Source: a virus. From it: a DNA stretch of 36,762 bases. The notes beneath the pieces are model-generated. The model was not told the DNA's origin, did not search any database, and saw nothing but the letters and a program-made list of their open reading frames with translations. Positions 8,841 to 16,281 of the stretch are shown piece by piece. The stretch covers positions 1 to 36,762 of IMG/VR virus record IMGVR_UViG_3300048837_000315; one strand, written 5' to 3'. Each line of letters begins with the position of its first letter. The first letter of the stretch is position 1. The position numbers and the translations under genes are program-made.

Positions 8841-9181
8841 ATATCATCAAGTTTGCGATTCAGGAAGTTTTCATCCGTATTTAACTGATCCTCGCCATCT
8901 TCAATGCAGATAAGCGCAAAACACTTGCTCAATGCGTCCTCGTTATACCCGTCATGTTCAATGGATTGCCCGTAATTCTGAAACATTGCCAAACCCTGAA
9001 TGTACTTATGGTTGTTGAAAAATTCAATCCCCTTCTGAAGTGTTTCGGCATACAACGGGCGGTCGATCCCCTCCAATGACTTCAGCAAGTACATTTTAAA
9101 GTGATTAAACCGCTTGTCGTTAATGTCATAGACATCCTCAAGCAGTTGGTACGTTTTTGATCCGATATTAAAATCTTTCAT
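8651..9181 (-). CDS. Tail assembly chaperone candidate
   Basis: 176 residues, ATG start overlapping the previous stop by 4 bp (ATGA). Alpha-helical by composition, with KTYQLLEDVYDINDKRFNHF near the start and acidic patches in the middle. It lies two genes before the tape measure, where lambda gpG-like chaperones are found, and its 3' end overlaps a -1 frame by 190 bp. Tail chaperones bind the tape measure and load tube subunits. No sequence family was recognised, so the call is positional. Confidence 0.65.
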   Translation of the reverse strand: MKDFNIGSKTYQLLEDVYDINDKRFNHFKMYLLKSLEGIDRPLYAETLQKGIEFFNNHKYIQGLAMFQNYGQSIEHDGYNEDALSKCFALICIEDGEDQLNTDENFLNRKLDDMWKNGLTRGVVEECVRNFTIASPTSFGGYSLKLAEMTQNLGPEFWSALDDLQNGQARSQGSND

Positions 9182-9606
9182 GCAAAATATTGTTTTAGTT
9201 CTGTTGTTAAATCCTCTACTATCCTATCTATAAGCCATTGCATATTGTCATCGGTCAATCCAAATATTTCCTCTCCCCAATGGTGAACAAGTATGTCCTG
9301 TTTCCAATCCTTTGATCCAAAGTTAATCTCTTTGCCGTCAAACTTAACATACATAGCCTTTTGGAAATCACCCGTAAACCGAAGGTCAACGAATTGAACC
9401 TGACGATTCCGCTTCTTACGTTTGGCTATCCATTTGCGATCTTTGTATTTACCAAGTTGTTCGCCATTGGAATCAACACCCTTTCGTAGTTGTTCGATAT
9501 TCATTTTACGCAAACTATTGGCATTCTTGCGGATACTTTTACCGACAATGGTTTTAACCTTGCGGTCAACGTGCCTAAGTTTGTCATATAGTTGCGCCTC
9601 TGTCAT
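9178..9606 (-). CDS. Head-tail joining or tail completion protein candidate
   Basis: 142 residues, strongly basic in its N-terminal half (KVKTIVGKSIRKNANSLRKM, then KYKDRKWIAKRKKRNRQ), with a C-terminal acidic helix. It is coupled by 4-bp overlaps to both neighbours. The pattern of a basic N-terminus, a G-K-Y-K-x-R-K-W segment and a length near 140 resembles virion morphogenesis or HK97 gp10-like proteins, which join tail to connector. This is a tentative family assignment by eye. Confidence 0.6.
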   Translation of the reverse strand: MTEAQLYDKLRHVDRKVKTIVGKSIRKNANSLRKMNIEQLRKGVDSNGEQLGKYKDRKWIAKRKKRNRQVQFVDLRFTGDFQKAMYVKFDGKEINFGSKDWKQDILVHHWGEEIFGLTDDNMQWLIDRIVEDLTTELKQYFA

Positions 9607-10766
9607 CGTCCTAATTGAAGTACACGGATTCCACCCTTATCGCACGGCATACAAACATCATCCATATCGCTGAAGTCAATCACAATATCATCAATAATCC
9701 CTCTGTGCCGGAACCCCGTCTGATCTATCCAACCGTGCAGGAATGACCAATACATATTCCGCTTATCCGTAGCGATCTCTTGTTGACGTTTGGCATTGGT
9801 TACGCCATTTAACCGCTTCGATGCAAGGTAATCGTCAAGTATTCGGATCGCAACCTTATACTGGAATGCTTTAGCGAATACGTCAATATTATCAATAAGC
9901 AGGTCTGTTATGTCGCACGTTACATTGACCTTAGCGAACAGTCCACGACTTTCATCGCAATAGTAGCGGGTAAGGTCGTCAACATTTGGTAGTTTATATT
10001 CACCGCCGGAATAGTTCAGGTATTCGTTTGGTATCTCAATAGGCTGTATCCAAACATATTGTCCGAAAATCCGGCGTGGTGCATTGTCACACCCACAATC
10101 AAAATCAAATTCAACTGCCTGCTCGGTTAACTGACCCGCCACAACGTTGTTGGGATCATATTCATAATATCCAAGCAAATACTGTTGCCTTGTGCCATAA
10201 TCGCCCCGATAATTAACGATCCAATCCGATACAGCAGACCATTGCAGACTTAATGGCATAGTATAGTCAAAATCGAACGTCTTTATGGCAGACTGCTGTG
10301 AAGTTTCATAAAGATAGATTTTAACCGACTGCGCCCCGGACAACTGAAGCCCGATCTTTGTGATCTGCGCCCGTAGGTTATTGCTTGATCGTGGCGAAAT
10401 CACCCACCCGACAAACCTGGCATTCTTTGTCGCAAAATTAGTGTAGTCAGCCACGCCGTTCACCACGTCAAAGTTAGACAAGATCGCACGGCTTCCAAGT
10501 TTTGATTTTGCCTTGTTTACGAATTGGGAAACAAGGTCTGCGATCTCGCTTTCCTGTACCGACTGAAGGTAGGTATTTACGTCCTCGTAGTCCTCCGAGT
10601 ACCCTTTATTGATAACATCAAAGTCTATTCCAGATAAGTCATTGAAATAATATCCGCTTTGCGATGTTTTCAATATGGCTGTAAGTGGCTGATATGAAGT
10701 GTTATTGCTTTCTCTCCATCCAACCAAATCAGACCCCGCTGTTATAATTTCCGATACGCTAAACAT
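9603..10766 (-). CDS. Virion structural protein of unknown family
   Basis: 387 residues, first gene of the tail transcription unit, directly behind a consensus promoter and a terminator. The protein is Tyr- and Asp-rich with predicted beta strands, and contains paired cysteines near residue 225 (DFDCGCDNAP) and near residue 374 (MPCDKGG). Such a protein at the head of a tail operon may be a connector or tail component, but no motif decides this. An internal Asp-rich segment before the C-terminus (IIDDIVIDFSDMDDVCMPCD) is conspicuous. Confidence 0.7.
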   Translation of the reverse strand: MFSVSEIITAGSDLVGWRESNNTSYQPLTAILKTSQSGYYFNDLSGIDFDVINKGYSEDYEDVNTYLQSVQESEIADLVSQFVNKAKSKLGSRAILSNFDVVNGVADYTNFATKNARFVGWVISPRSSNNLRAQITKIGLQLSGAQSVKIYLYETSQQSAIKTFDFDYTMPLSLQWSAVSDWIVNYRGDYGTRQQYLLGYYEYDPNNVVAGQLTEQAVEFDFDCGCDNAPRRIFGQYVWIQPIEIPNEYLNYSGGEYKLPNVDDLTRYYCDESRGLFAKVNVTCDITDLLIDNIDVFAKAFQYKVAIRILDDYLASKRLNGVTNAKRQQEIATDKRNMYWSFLHGWIDQTGFRHRGIIDDIVIDFSDMDDVCMPCDKGGIRVLQLGR

Positions 10767-10783
10767 TTCATTCTATTTGATGG

Positions 10784-10815
10784 TAAAGTTACGACTATCA
10801 AACCTGATTAGCAAA
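10784..10815 (-). promoter_or_regulatory. Promoter of the tail operon
   Basis: Minus-strand TTTG, exactly 20 bp, then TAACTTTA, one mismatch from TANNTTTG. It begins a few bases past the terminator of the sugar-module unit and lies 18 bp upstream of the next ATG. Confidence 0.65.
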
Positions 10816-10819
10816 TACG

Positions 10820-10858
10820 AAAAAACCCGCCCCGGTAAACAACAAAACCCGGAGCGGG
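10820..10858 (-). terminator. Rho-independent terminator of the sugar-module unit
   Basis: On the minus strand a 10-bp stem (CCCGCTCCGG with CCGGGGCGGG, one mismatch) and a 13-nt loop are followed by six T. It falls between the glycosyltransferase stop and the tail operon promoter. Confidence 0.8.
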
Positions 10859-10921
10859 CAAAACACAACAAACAAAAACAGACTAAGATTCCCAAAAGAC
10901 AATCAAAAATAACAATAAACT

Positions 10922-11935
10922 TTAACTTTTACAAACACTATGATAAAACTCAATCCTACGTTTGTTTACATTACGCAAATCGAACTTCTGATGCAGATCA
11001 TCATACAACTGCAAACCTAAGTCAACACCCAATGACGGGTTTTTTATTATCCTGCGAATATTCTTGTACCAATCGGTCTTATTCGTGCATTTAAGGCTGT
11101 TTTTAGGCGTTAAATGCTTATGGTATGGCATAACATCACTAACTATGCAAGGCTTCTTAAAAAACGCTCCCTCGACCAATTTTAGTTCGCTTTTCATTGA
11201 ACTAAACTTATCTCCACGGAGCGGGATCAGGCAAACGTCAATAATATTATAAAACCTTGTGTAGTGGTCAACCGGAGCCTGTTTGAATACATTCAGCCTA
11301 TCGGTTGCCGTCCAATTCCCGCTAAGAATCTTTGCAAACTCGTCATATACACTTCCATCACGCTGATCGTGTCCAAACAGATTAAACGAATAGTTATCAA
11401 ACTCGGTTTTAAGACGCTGAGGTGTGCCATCCAATAGCATAATATCAGGCAAATGGCAATGCCCACCAACCCATCCGAACCGCATCTTATCGGATTCGAC
11501 CGGCATTGGTTGGAATTGTTCAAGTGTCGGGTTTATGGCATTCTCAAACACCGTTACGTTTGGGTTTATCCGCCTTATTTCATTGGCAAGAAGTTCCGTT
11601 GTGCAGGTGACGTACTCAAATAGCCGGAGTGCCTCGGTTAGTAATTTGGTCGTGTCGTGCTTTTTGTATTCATGGTATAACATATGATCCTGCGGTAAAG
11701 CCCAATAATCATCATAGTCAATAATGGTTACAACGCCTTCCTTACGCAACCTCGGTATGTGCTTGGCAATCGGCACAAAATACATCTTAGAGCAAACCAA
11801 TATGTCACAAACCAGATCATCGTAATTACTTGAATCCGTGTAAACAATTTCGGCATCAATTAGGTCGTGCGGCATCCGTAGCCGGTAAAGACCCGTTCCG
11901 CCGTGAACCTTTGGGATAACGACAACTATTTTCAT
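10922..11935 (-). CDS. Glycosyltransferase, GT4-like (GT-B fold)
   Basis: 337 residues. The N-terminus (MKIVVVIPKVHGGTGLYRLRMP) is the usual GT-B beta-strand and donor loop. Residues about 150-170 hold an FGWVGGHCHLPDI segment, the F/I-G-x-x-G motif opening the C-terminal Rossmann domain. Residues about 240-275 hold SSMKSELKLVEGAFFKKPCI followed by VSDVMPY, the SxxxExxxxEAxxxGxPVIxS-like nucleotide-sugar motif of GT4. It would transfer a sugar from an activated donor; donor and acceptor cannot be read from sequence. It is the last gene of a four-gene unit and overlaps the preceding stop by 4 bp. Possible targets are virion proteins or host surface glycan. Confidence 0.85.
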   Translation of the reverse strand: MKIVVVIPKVHGGTGLYRLRMPHDLIDAEIVYTDSSNYDDLVCDILVCSKMYFVPIAKHIPRLRKEGVVTIIDYDDYWALPQDHMLYHEYKKHDTTKLLTEALRLFEYVTCTTELLANEIRRINPNVTVFENAINPTLEQFQPMPVESDKMRFGWVGGHCHLPDIMLLDGTPQRLKTEFDNYSFNLFGHDQRDGSVYDEFAKILSGNWTATDRLNVFKQAPVDHYTRFYNIIDVCLIPLRGDKFSSMKSELKLVEGAFFKKPCIVSDVMPYHKHLTPKNSLKCTNKTDWYKNIRRIIKNPSLGVDLGLQLYDDLHQKFDLRNVNKRRIEFYHSVCKS

Positions 11936-12588
11936 TGTACGTGTGTAAATTTATGATCCTCCAGACCGAAGTCTATAAATGGATTGATTGACATAACCGG
12001 AATGCCACGACCCCTGACATGGTTAGCCATTTCCCGTAACTGCGCCTGTGTATTAACGAAATGATCCCGATTGGTCGGATTTTCGTATGATGAATAGTTT
12101 ATTTCGTCATCAATCGCACCGCCATCGCACCCACACAACCAAATACACTTCGCCCCCAATCGGTAGGCGAAGTTTATGGCTGTCGTAATTATCGTTCCAC
12201 CCGCAACAAGGTGATCCGGTACGTCAAATACCTTCAACTGAATGCGTTGGTAGGATTGGTTTAGGTGCTTATAGATATAGTAGTCACCATGCAGATTGTC
12301 GGCATGATGGTACGGACCCGTAAACCCGGCATGGTTGCTTACTAATACACACGTGGCATATTCACTTGTTATGACAGTAAAACCTTTGTCTATCGGGTCT
12401 TGCATAAACTGGTGGTGGTGTCCAATGCAGTATGTTACCGGATAGTTGCGGTATGTGACGTTTGCTCCAACCGTGATCCGGTTGTTCCAGAAGTCCTTAG
12501 GTATGTAATCCATGCTTTTCCCTGATCCGAGAATATAAATATCCTCTCCGGTATGCTTACCCGTCAATTCAGATACGTTCCTGACCAT
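11932..12588 (-). CDS. DUF115/MptE-like protein (Rossmann-type sugar or motility-associated factor family)
   Basis: The ATG at 12588 gives 218 residues and is chosen because AGGAGG lies 8 bp before it and it leaves only a 20-bp overlap; an upstream in-frame ATG at 12663 would add 25 residues and a 95-bp overlap. The GSGKSMDYIPKDFW motif near residue 20 followed by TVGAN is the typical nucleotide-binding segment of DUF115/MptE-like proteins. A C-terminal GAKCIWLCGCDGG segment matches the conserved LGADxIxLxGxD block. Relatives work in flagellin glycosylation or polysaccharide pathways, often with sialic-like sugars. Here it is flanked by a sugar amidotransferase and a glycosyltransferase. Confidence 0.75.
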   Translation of the reverse strand: MVRNVSELTGKHTGEDIYILGSGKSMDYIPKDFWNNRITVGANVTYRNYPVTYCIGHHHQFMQDPIDKGFTVITSEYATCVLVSNHAGFTGPYHHADNLHGDYYIYKHLNQSYQRIQLKVFDVPDHLVAGGTIITTAINFAYRLGAKCIWLCGCDGGAIDDEINYSSYENPTNRDHFVNTQAQLREMANHVRGRGIPVMSINPFIDFGLEDHKFTHVQ

Positions 12589-12844
12589 TCCAAAGTTCCT
12601 CCTGTACTTTATCAAATTCAGGTTTAATGATCCTACGATAGTCTGGGTGTTCTCCTCTTTCAATCATTTCAAGTTGGCGCGGATAGTTCTTAAACCTATG
12701 GAATAACTCATATTTCGGAGTGCAAACAACACCCGATTCATGAAAGAACCGATACCCGGCTGTCCGTTCCATAAACAATGCAAATCGGCTCGATGGCTCG
12801 TCCTTAGCAAATTCGACCGCAAGATCAAATTCCTCATCCGTCAT
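12569..12844 (-). CDS. Small protein of unknown function in the sugar module
   Basis: 91 residues from the ATG at 12844, which shares bases with the TAA stop of the upstream gene (TAATG), a coupling junction. An in-frame ATG nine codons upstream is possible but would overlap more. The protein is charged and aromatic (DEEFDLAVEFAKDEPSSRFA, later HRFKNYPRQLEMIERGEHPD) with a likely helical build. No motif recognised. Conservation of its place between an amidotransferase and a DUF115-like gene could be tested in related phages. Confidence 0.7.
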   Translation of the reverse strand: MTDEEFDLAVEFAKDEPSSRFALFMERTAGYRFFHESGVVCTPKYELFHRFKNYPRQLEMIERGEHPDYRRIIKPEFDKVQEELWNGQERI

Positions 12845-13938
12845 TAAACTAAAGGTTCCTTCAGTTTCCATTCCTGCATATTATTTAGGTAAAACAAATC
12901 TTTATTGTAGAACTTGTAGACAATAGACCAAAAGTCCGTAAGTGAATATCCAGCAAAATCGCAAAATTCCTTTACGCACCGTGAGTCAATATCACCATCC
13001 CGCTTGTTAACGATCCGTATTGCTTCTTCCCGTGTCATCATTCCATACCGGATAAACTTACTGCAATAGTCGGTCGCCTGTGCGTGTCCGAACTTTGGGT
13101 ATTTAGCCCAACTGTGGACAAGGTAAGCCGGGCTGTCAATCTGGTCGAAGTTCTCTGCATGATGTGAACGATCCCATTCTGACGACAAATCTATAAATCC
13201 GTTGCGTTTGGCATACTTATAGTTCTCGTAACTGTTCCACCGATGGTAGTATGACAGGTATATCGGGTTTATGCCATCTAATTCCATTGGCGGATCAAAC
13301 CATTCCAATTCACGTGGAGAAATTCCGACATCAATAAACTCCTGCTTGGATATTCCGCTTGCTACACCATTATTGACCTGCGCCATTGCAGACGGTGTTT
13401 CAACGGCATCCACTCCACCATATTCGCAACTTACGTTTTCGCCGTATATTAATAACGGTATTCCCAACTTCTTAGCCATCCAAAGCGGGTAGGTGTAAAT
13501 ATACCTGTCAATCAGAAAAGTTGGCTTCAGGTACTTCTCAAAAGCATAACGGATCGCTAACTTTTCGGCACGGATATTTGGCTTGAATACCATCAGGTCG
13601 CATCCATACCGCTCGGATATGTTCTTTGCGTTATGTACTCCAGCATCCGTCTGTTTGAAGTTGTCGCTAACGGATATTAAAAGCGGGTGCATACCTAACG
13701 CTTCCTTGAACACCCCAACCTGCCAATGACTATCCTTTCCACCACTAACCGTAATAATACAGTCGTAACCGGATTCACTACGGTGGTCGTTGCATAATAG
13801 TTCAAGTTCACGCCATCTTTCGTGCCAATTTATTAAATCCTTCTTTTCTTCATACTGACAGGCGGAACAAACGCCTTCGTCATTAAAGGTGATACCGGGG
13901 CGGGTATCAGGCATAACGCATTTGGTACAATATTTCAT
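12844..13938 (-). CDS. N-acetyl sugar amidotransferase (WbpG/PseA-like)
   Basis: 364 residues. The N-terminus has the family's four-cysteine motif (C4, C7, C24, C27) around MPDTRPGITF, and the PP-loop ATP pyrophosphatase motif SGGKDS at 65-70. The body is the adenylating domain typical of PseA and WbpG, which convert an acetylated sugar to an amidino form during synthesis of pseudaminic, legionaminic or LPS O-antigen sugars, usually with ammonia from HisH/HisF-like partners. No such partners are in this window, so they would come from the host. It opens a separate transcription unit behind a near-perfect promoter. A phage-encoded version is unusual; altered surface glycan or virion glycosylation are both possible roles. 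Confidence 0.9.
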   Translation of the reverse strand: MKYCTKCVMPDTRPGITFNDEGVCSACQYEEKKDLINWHERWRELELLCNDHRSESGYDCIITVSGGKDSHWQVGVFKEALGMHPLLISVSDNFKQTDAGVHNAKNISERYGCDLMVFKPNIRAEKLAIRYAFEKYLKPTFLIDRYIYTYPLWMAKKLGIPLLIYGENVSCEYGGVDAVETPSAMAQVNNGVASGISKQEFIDVGISPRELEWFDPPMELDGINPIYLSYYHRWNSYENYKYAKRNGFIDLSSEWDRSHHAENFDQIDSPAYLVHSWAKYPKFGHAQATDYCSKFIRYGMMTREEAIRIVNKRDGDIDSRCVKEFCDFAGYSLTDFWSIVYKFYNKDLFYLNNMQEWKLKEPLV

Positions 13939-13954
13939 AAGTAATTGTTTTCAC

Positions 13955-13986
13955 CAAAGTTACGGCAAAAAAAATAGGGAAACAAA
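13955..13986 (-). promoter_or_regulatory. Promoter of the sugar module
   Basis: Minus-strand TTTG, 20 bp, TAACTTTG: a perfect match to the Bacteroidota consensus. The TTTG is the loop of the capsid terminator hairpin, so termination of one unit and initiation of the next share sequence. The ATG follows 17 bp after the box. Confidence 0.8.
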
Positions 13987-14009
13987 CATTTCCCTATTTT
14001 TTTTTAAAC
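13967..14009. terminator. Bidirectional terminator after the capsid gene
   Basis: A perfect 12-bp stem (AAAATAGGGAAA with TTTCCCTATTTT) around a 6-nt loop, flanked by A8 on one side and a T run on the other. It ends the capsid transcript and would also stop any plus-strand transcript. Confidence 0.85.
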
Positions 14010-14019
14010 TATACTAAAA

Positions 14020-15036
14020 CTAAGTCGTTTTCAGACCAAATTTGTAGATAACGGTTTCACCTGCGGCAGTCAGAGGTGCTTTTACGAAAGCAAGGTCAAC
14101 GGTGCATTCATAGATCGTTACCGGGTCTTGAGTATCACCACCAATCTCAGTGGTGTCCGTACAGGCTTCTTTCTTGAACACAGACCATTGAATCGGTAAT
14201 CCGAACAGGTCGCCCATGATAGTCCATTCCTCCTGACCCTTGATGTAACCCCGTCGGTTAAGCGGAGGAATCCAGTCAACAACGGCAATAGCATACGGAT
14301 CAACAACATACGAGTTGATCAGATAGTCGCTTGCGGTCGTTACGTTGCTTGATTCGCGGAACAGGATGTTCTGGTACTGATAGTTGGTGTTGGTGGCATT
14401 GTTCGAACCCTGAGCCATCTGTTCCAACATGACAGCACCGGCAGATACGTTCTGAATTGCTTCGAGCGCACCACGATACTTGTTTTCGCGCATGACGGTA
14501 GCCATGTAGTTATAGTACCGGGTCTTGTCCGCTAATGCGATGTCAAAAATGTCATCACTGGTATCAAAAGTACCCATCCAAGAGTCGCCTACGTTTACGC
14601 CAGTCTTATTGGCTTCAAGGTAAGCAACGGCAGCGGCTTCAATGTCCTCGTGTGCATCCAACATACCGTTATACAGGTCGTTAGCAAACATCGTAGCCTG
14701 ATTGAAGTAGTTGTTGTCGGCAAGTTTCTCGGAAGTCTTGACGGTAAACCCGTAGGTCGCATACGTCAGATTGAGGGTTCCGCTGTCACCAAAAGCGGCA
14801 GACGGAGAACAGGAACGTGCAGAAACTGATGCCTGATTGCTGCGAGTCAGATACTTAATGGTGGAAGTGCGCTGTGGCGACATCCGAATATCCGATAGGT
14901 TGGGGATACTGTAATCCCGGTAGTTAAAGAATGCTTCGGTCGCCCCGAAGTATCCCGGACGCAGTTCGTGCGCCTGAAATCTTTTGCTAAGGATGCCAAT
15001 GGCATCGGTTAAAATAGAACTCTGATAATTAGCCAT
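14020..15036 (-). CDS. Major capsid protein
   Basis: 338 residues placed directly after the scaffold gene and followed by the strongest terminator in the window, as is usual for an abundant capsid gene. The N-terminal region (MANYQSSILTDAIGILSKRF) and the following RMSPQRTSTIKYLTRSN segment, then a long P-domain-like helix region (ANDLYNGMLDAHEDIEAAAV), fit an HK97-fold capsid protein of Bacteroidota phages. There is no obvious N-terminal protease site, consistent with a separate scaffold rather than a fused delta domain. The call rests on gene order and general build, not on a searched match. Confidence 0.85.
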   Translation of the reverse strand: MANYQSSILTDAIGILSKRFQAHELRPGYFGATEAFFNYRDYSIPNLSDIRMSPQRTSTIKYLTRSNQASVSARSCSPSAAFGDSGTLNLTYATYGFTVKTSEKLADNNYFNQATMFANDLYNGMLDAHEDIEAAAVAYLEANKTGVNVGDSWMGTFDTSDDIFDIALADKTRYYNYMATVMRENKYRGALEAIQNVSAGAVMLEQMAQGSNNATNTNYQYQNILFRESSNVTTASDYLINSYVVDPYAIAVVDWIPPLNRRGYIKGQEEWTIMGDLFGLPIQWSVFKKEACTDTTEIGGDTQDPVTIYECTVDLAFVKAPLTAAGETVIYKFGLKTT

Positions 15037-15038
15037 TA

Positions 15039-15875
15039 TTATTCAAGTTTGTAACCTTTGGCTTCAAGTTCAGCCTTTTTCGTGACAAATTCCATCGAGT
15101 TGGGTATGATACCGTTTTTCTCACAGTATTCGCCGAAATTTATTGAACGTGAGCCACTCTGGGAGGAAGAATCACCCCGCCCTCCCTTAGCGGGACTAAG
15201 ATTGACGTAATCTTTTGCGAACCCATAGATAACGTCCTTCATGGGAACCGGATCAAGTTTATTATCAACAACGGGTTTGCCATCTTTGATTGGTACAATC
15301 CTGCCGTCTTCCATTTGGAATTGCAGTTTGCCCTTAACCATCGTACGGACAATCTCGCGCTGATTGTTCAACTTGTCGCCTTCTGCATCAATCGGCAGTT
15401 CGCTAATAACTCGTTCAAGTTCGTTATCAACAAAGCGTGTTTCAAAAGATTGCTTTTCAGCATTGAGTTTTTCGGACCATGTTTTTTCAAGGTCAACAAT
15501 CTGCTGTTTCAACCGCACGGTTTCATCGTCAGGATTGGTTTTCGTCTTGGTTACAATGACATCCTCGATTAATTGCCTTACAGGTTTCGGTTGCAGACCG
15601 TATTCCTTTGCCAAATCACGTTCCAACTTCTCAAGCGTAGAAGCCTTAACGTACTCATAAATCGGCTGTGGCAAGTTGGTTTTATCCAATTCGCTTAAAG
15701 CCTGTACTTTCAGATTCTTCTGAAATGTCTCAAAGTCCGGCGTAGACATAATCTTTACCTGACTTGTGAAATTGTTAATAACGTCACTAATCGACCCTTT
15801 TTCAAGAGCCTGATTAACTTCTTCAGCAGTAGATAACAACAGCCCTGCTAATTCGGCTACAACTTTCTCGTTCAT
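15039..15875 (-). CDS. Capsid scaffolding protein
   Basis: 278 residues, highly charged and helical, with a coiled-coil-like segment at about residues 115-160 (ETVRLKQQIVDLEKTWSEKL). The C-terminal part is Gly/Ser-rich (PAKGGRGDSSSQSGSRS), a typical scaffold linker, and is followed by a short structured tail. It lies between the portal-proximal genes and the capsid gene, the standard place for a scaffold. The start follows a 3-bp gap. No protease motif was seen. Confidence 0.85.
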   Translation of the reverse strand: MNEKVVAELAGLLLSTAEEVNQALEKGSISDVINNFTSQVKIMSTPDFETFQKNLKVQALSELDKTNLPQPIYEYVKASTLEKLERDLAKEYGLQPKPVRQLIEDVIVTKTKTNPDDETVRLKQQIVDLEKTWSEKLNAEKQSFETRFVDNELERVISELPIDAEGDKLNNQREIVRTMVKGKLQFQMEDGRIVPIKDGKPVVDNKLDPVPMKDVIYGFAKDYVNLSPAKGGRGDSSSQSGSRSINFGEYCEKNGIIPNSMEFVTKKAELEAKGYKLE

Positions 15876-15878
15876 ATC

Positions 15879-16070
15879 TTATTGTGTTGGTGAATCATCA
15901 TCGGTATCGTGACGGACTGCCAACTTTTTTTCGGGTTTAACATATTCAACCCTTTTTGGTTCTCGGCTTACGATTGGATACAGACTTGGATACCGGCCTT
16001 GTCTTTTTTTCAGGCCGTTCCACCTTGCTTCCGACATCTCGTACACCTGTTTCCCGTCCGTTATTTTCAT
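15879..16070 (-). CDS. Small connector-region protein (paralogue-like partner of the next gene)
   Basis: 63 residues from the ATG at 16070; an upstream in-frame ATG at 16145 would add 25 residues but overlap the preceding gene further. The sequence MKITDGKQVYEMSEARWNGL, followed by a Lys-rich then Tyr-rich stretch, resembles the N-terminal part of the neighbouring 111-aa protein (GVERSRVMTFNRTDWEVI), suggesting a shared fold in two overlapping frames. Ends in an acidic tail (DTDDDSPTQ). Function unknown; position suggests head morphogenesis. Confidence 0.65.
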   Translation of the reverse strand: MKITDGKQVYEMSEARWNGLKKRQGRYPSLYPIVSREPKRVEYVKPEKKLAVRHDTDDDSPTQ

Positions 16071-16281
16071 TCGGTACAAAATTAATAGTTTTTTCAATAT
16101 CAATAATCGGGAATTGACGTTGTATCGGAACTCCGACCGGAGCATCAGACTCCGGCAGTAATTCCCACCGGCAACCCATGTTCATTTTGCGGATAACTTC
16201 CCAATCCGTCCTATTAAACGTCATCACCCTCGACCGCTCGACCCCCTGGATCGTTTCGATCTTCAGCACTCTTACTTTCAT
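15946..16281 (-). CDS. Connector-region protein of unknown function
   Basis: 111 residues, start at 16281 overlapping the portal gene by 68 bp. The longer start is kept because the stretch before the internal Met (KIETIQGVERSR) aligns with the N-terminus of the neighbouring small protein; a start at 16224 would overlap by only 11 bp and cannot be excluded. The protein has an N-terminal compact domain and a basic tail (PEKKTRPVSKSVSNRKPRTK), which overlaps the next gene in another frame by about 125 bp. No family recognised. Confidence 0.65.
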   Translation of the reverse strand: MKVRVLKIETIQGVERSRVMTFNRTDWEVIRKMNMGCRWELLPESDAPVGVPIQRQFPIIDIEKTINFVPNENNGRETGVRDVGSKVERPEKKTRPVSKSVSNRKPRTKKG

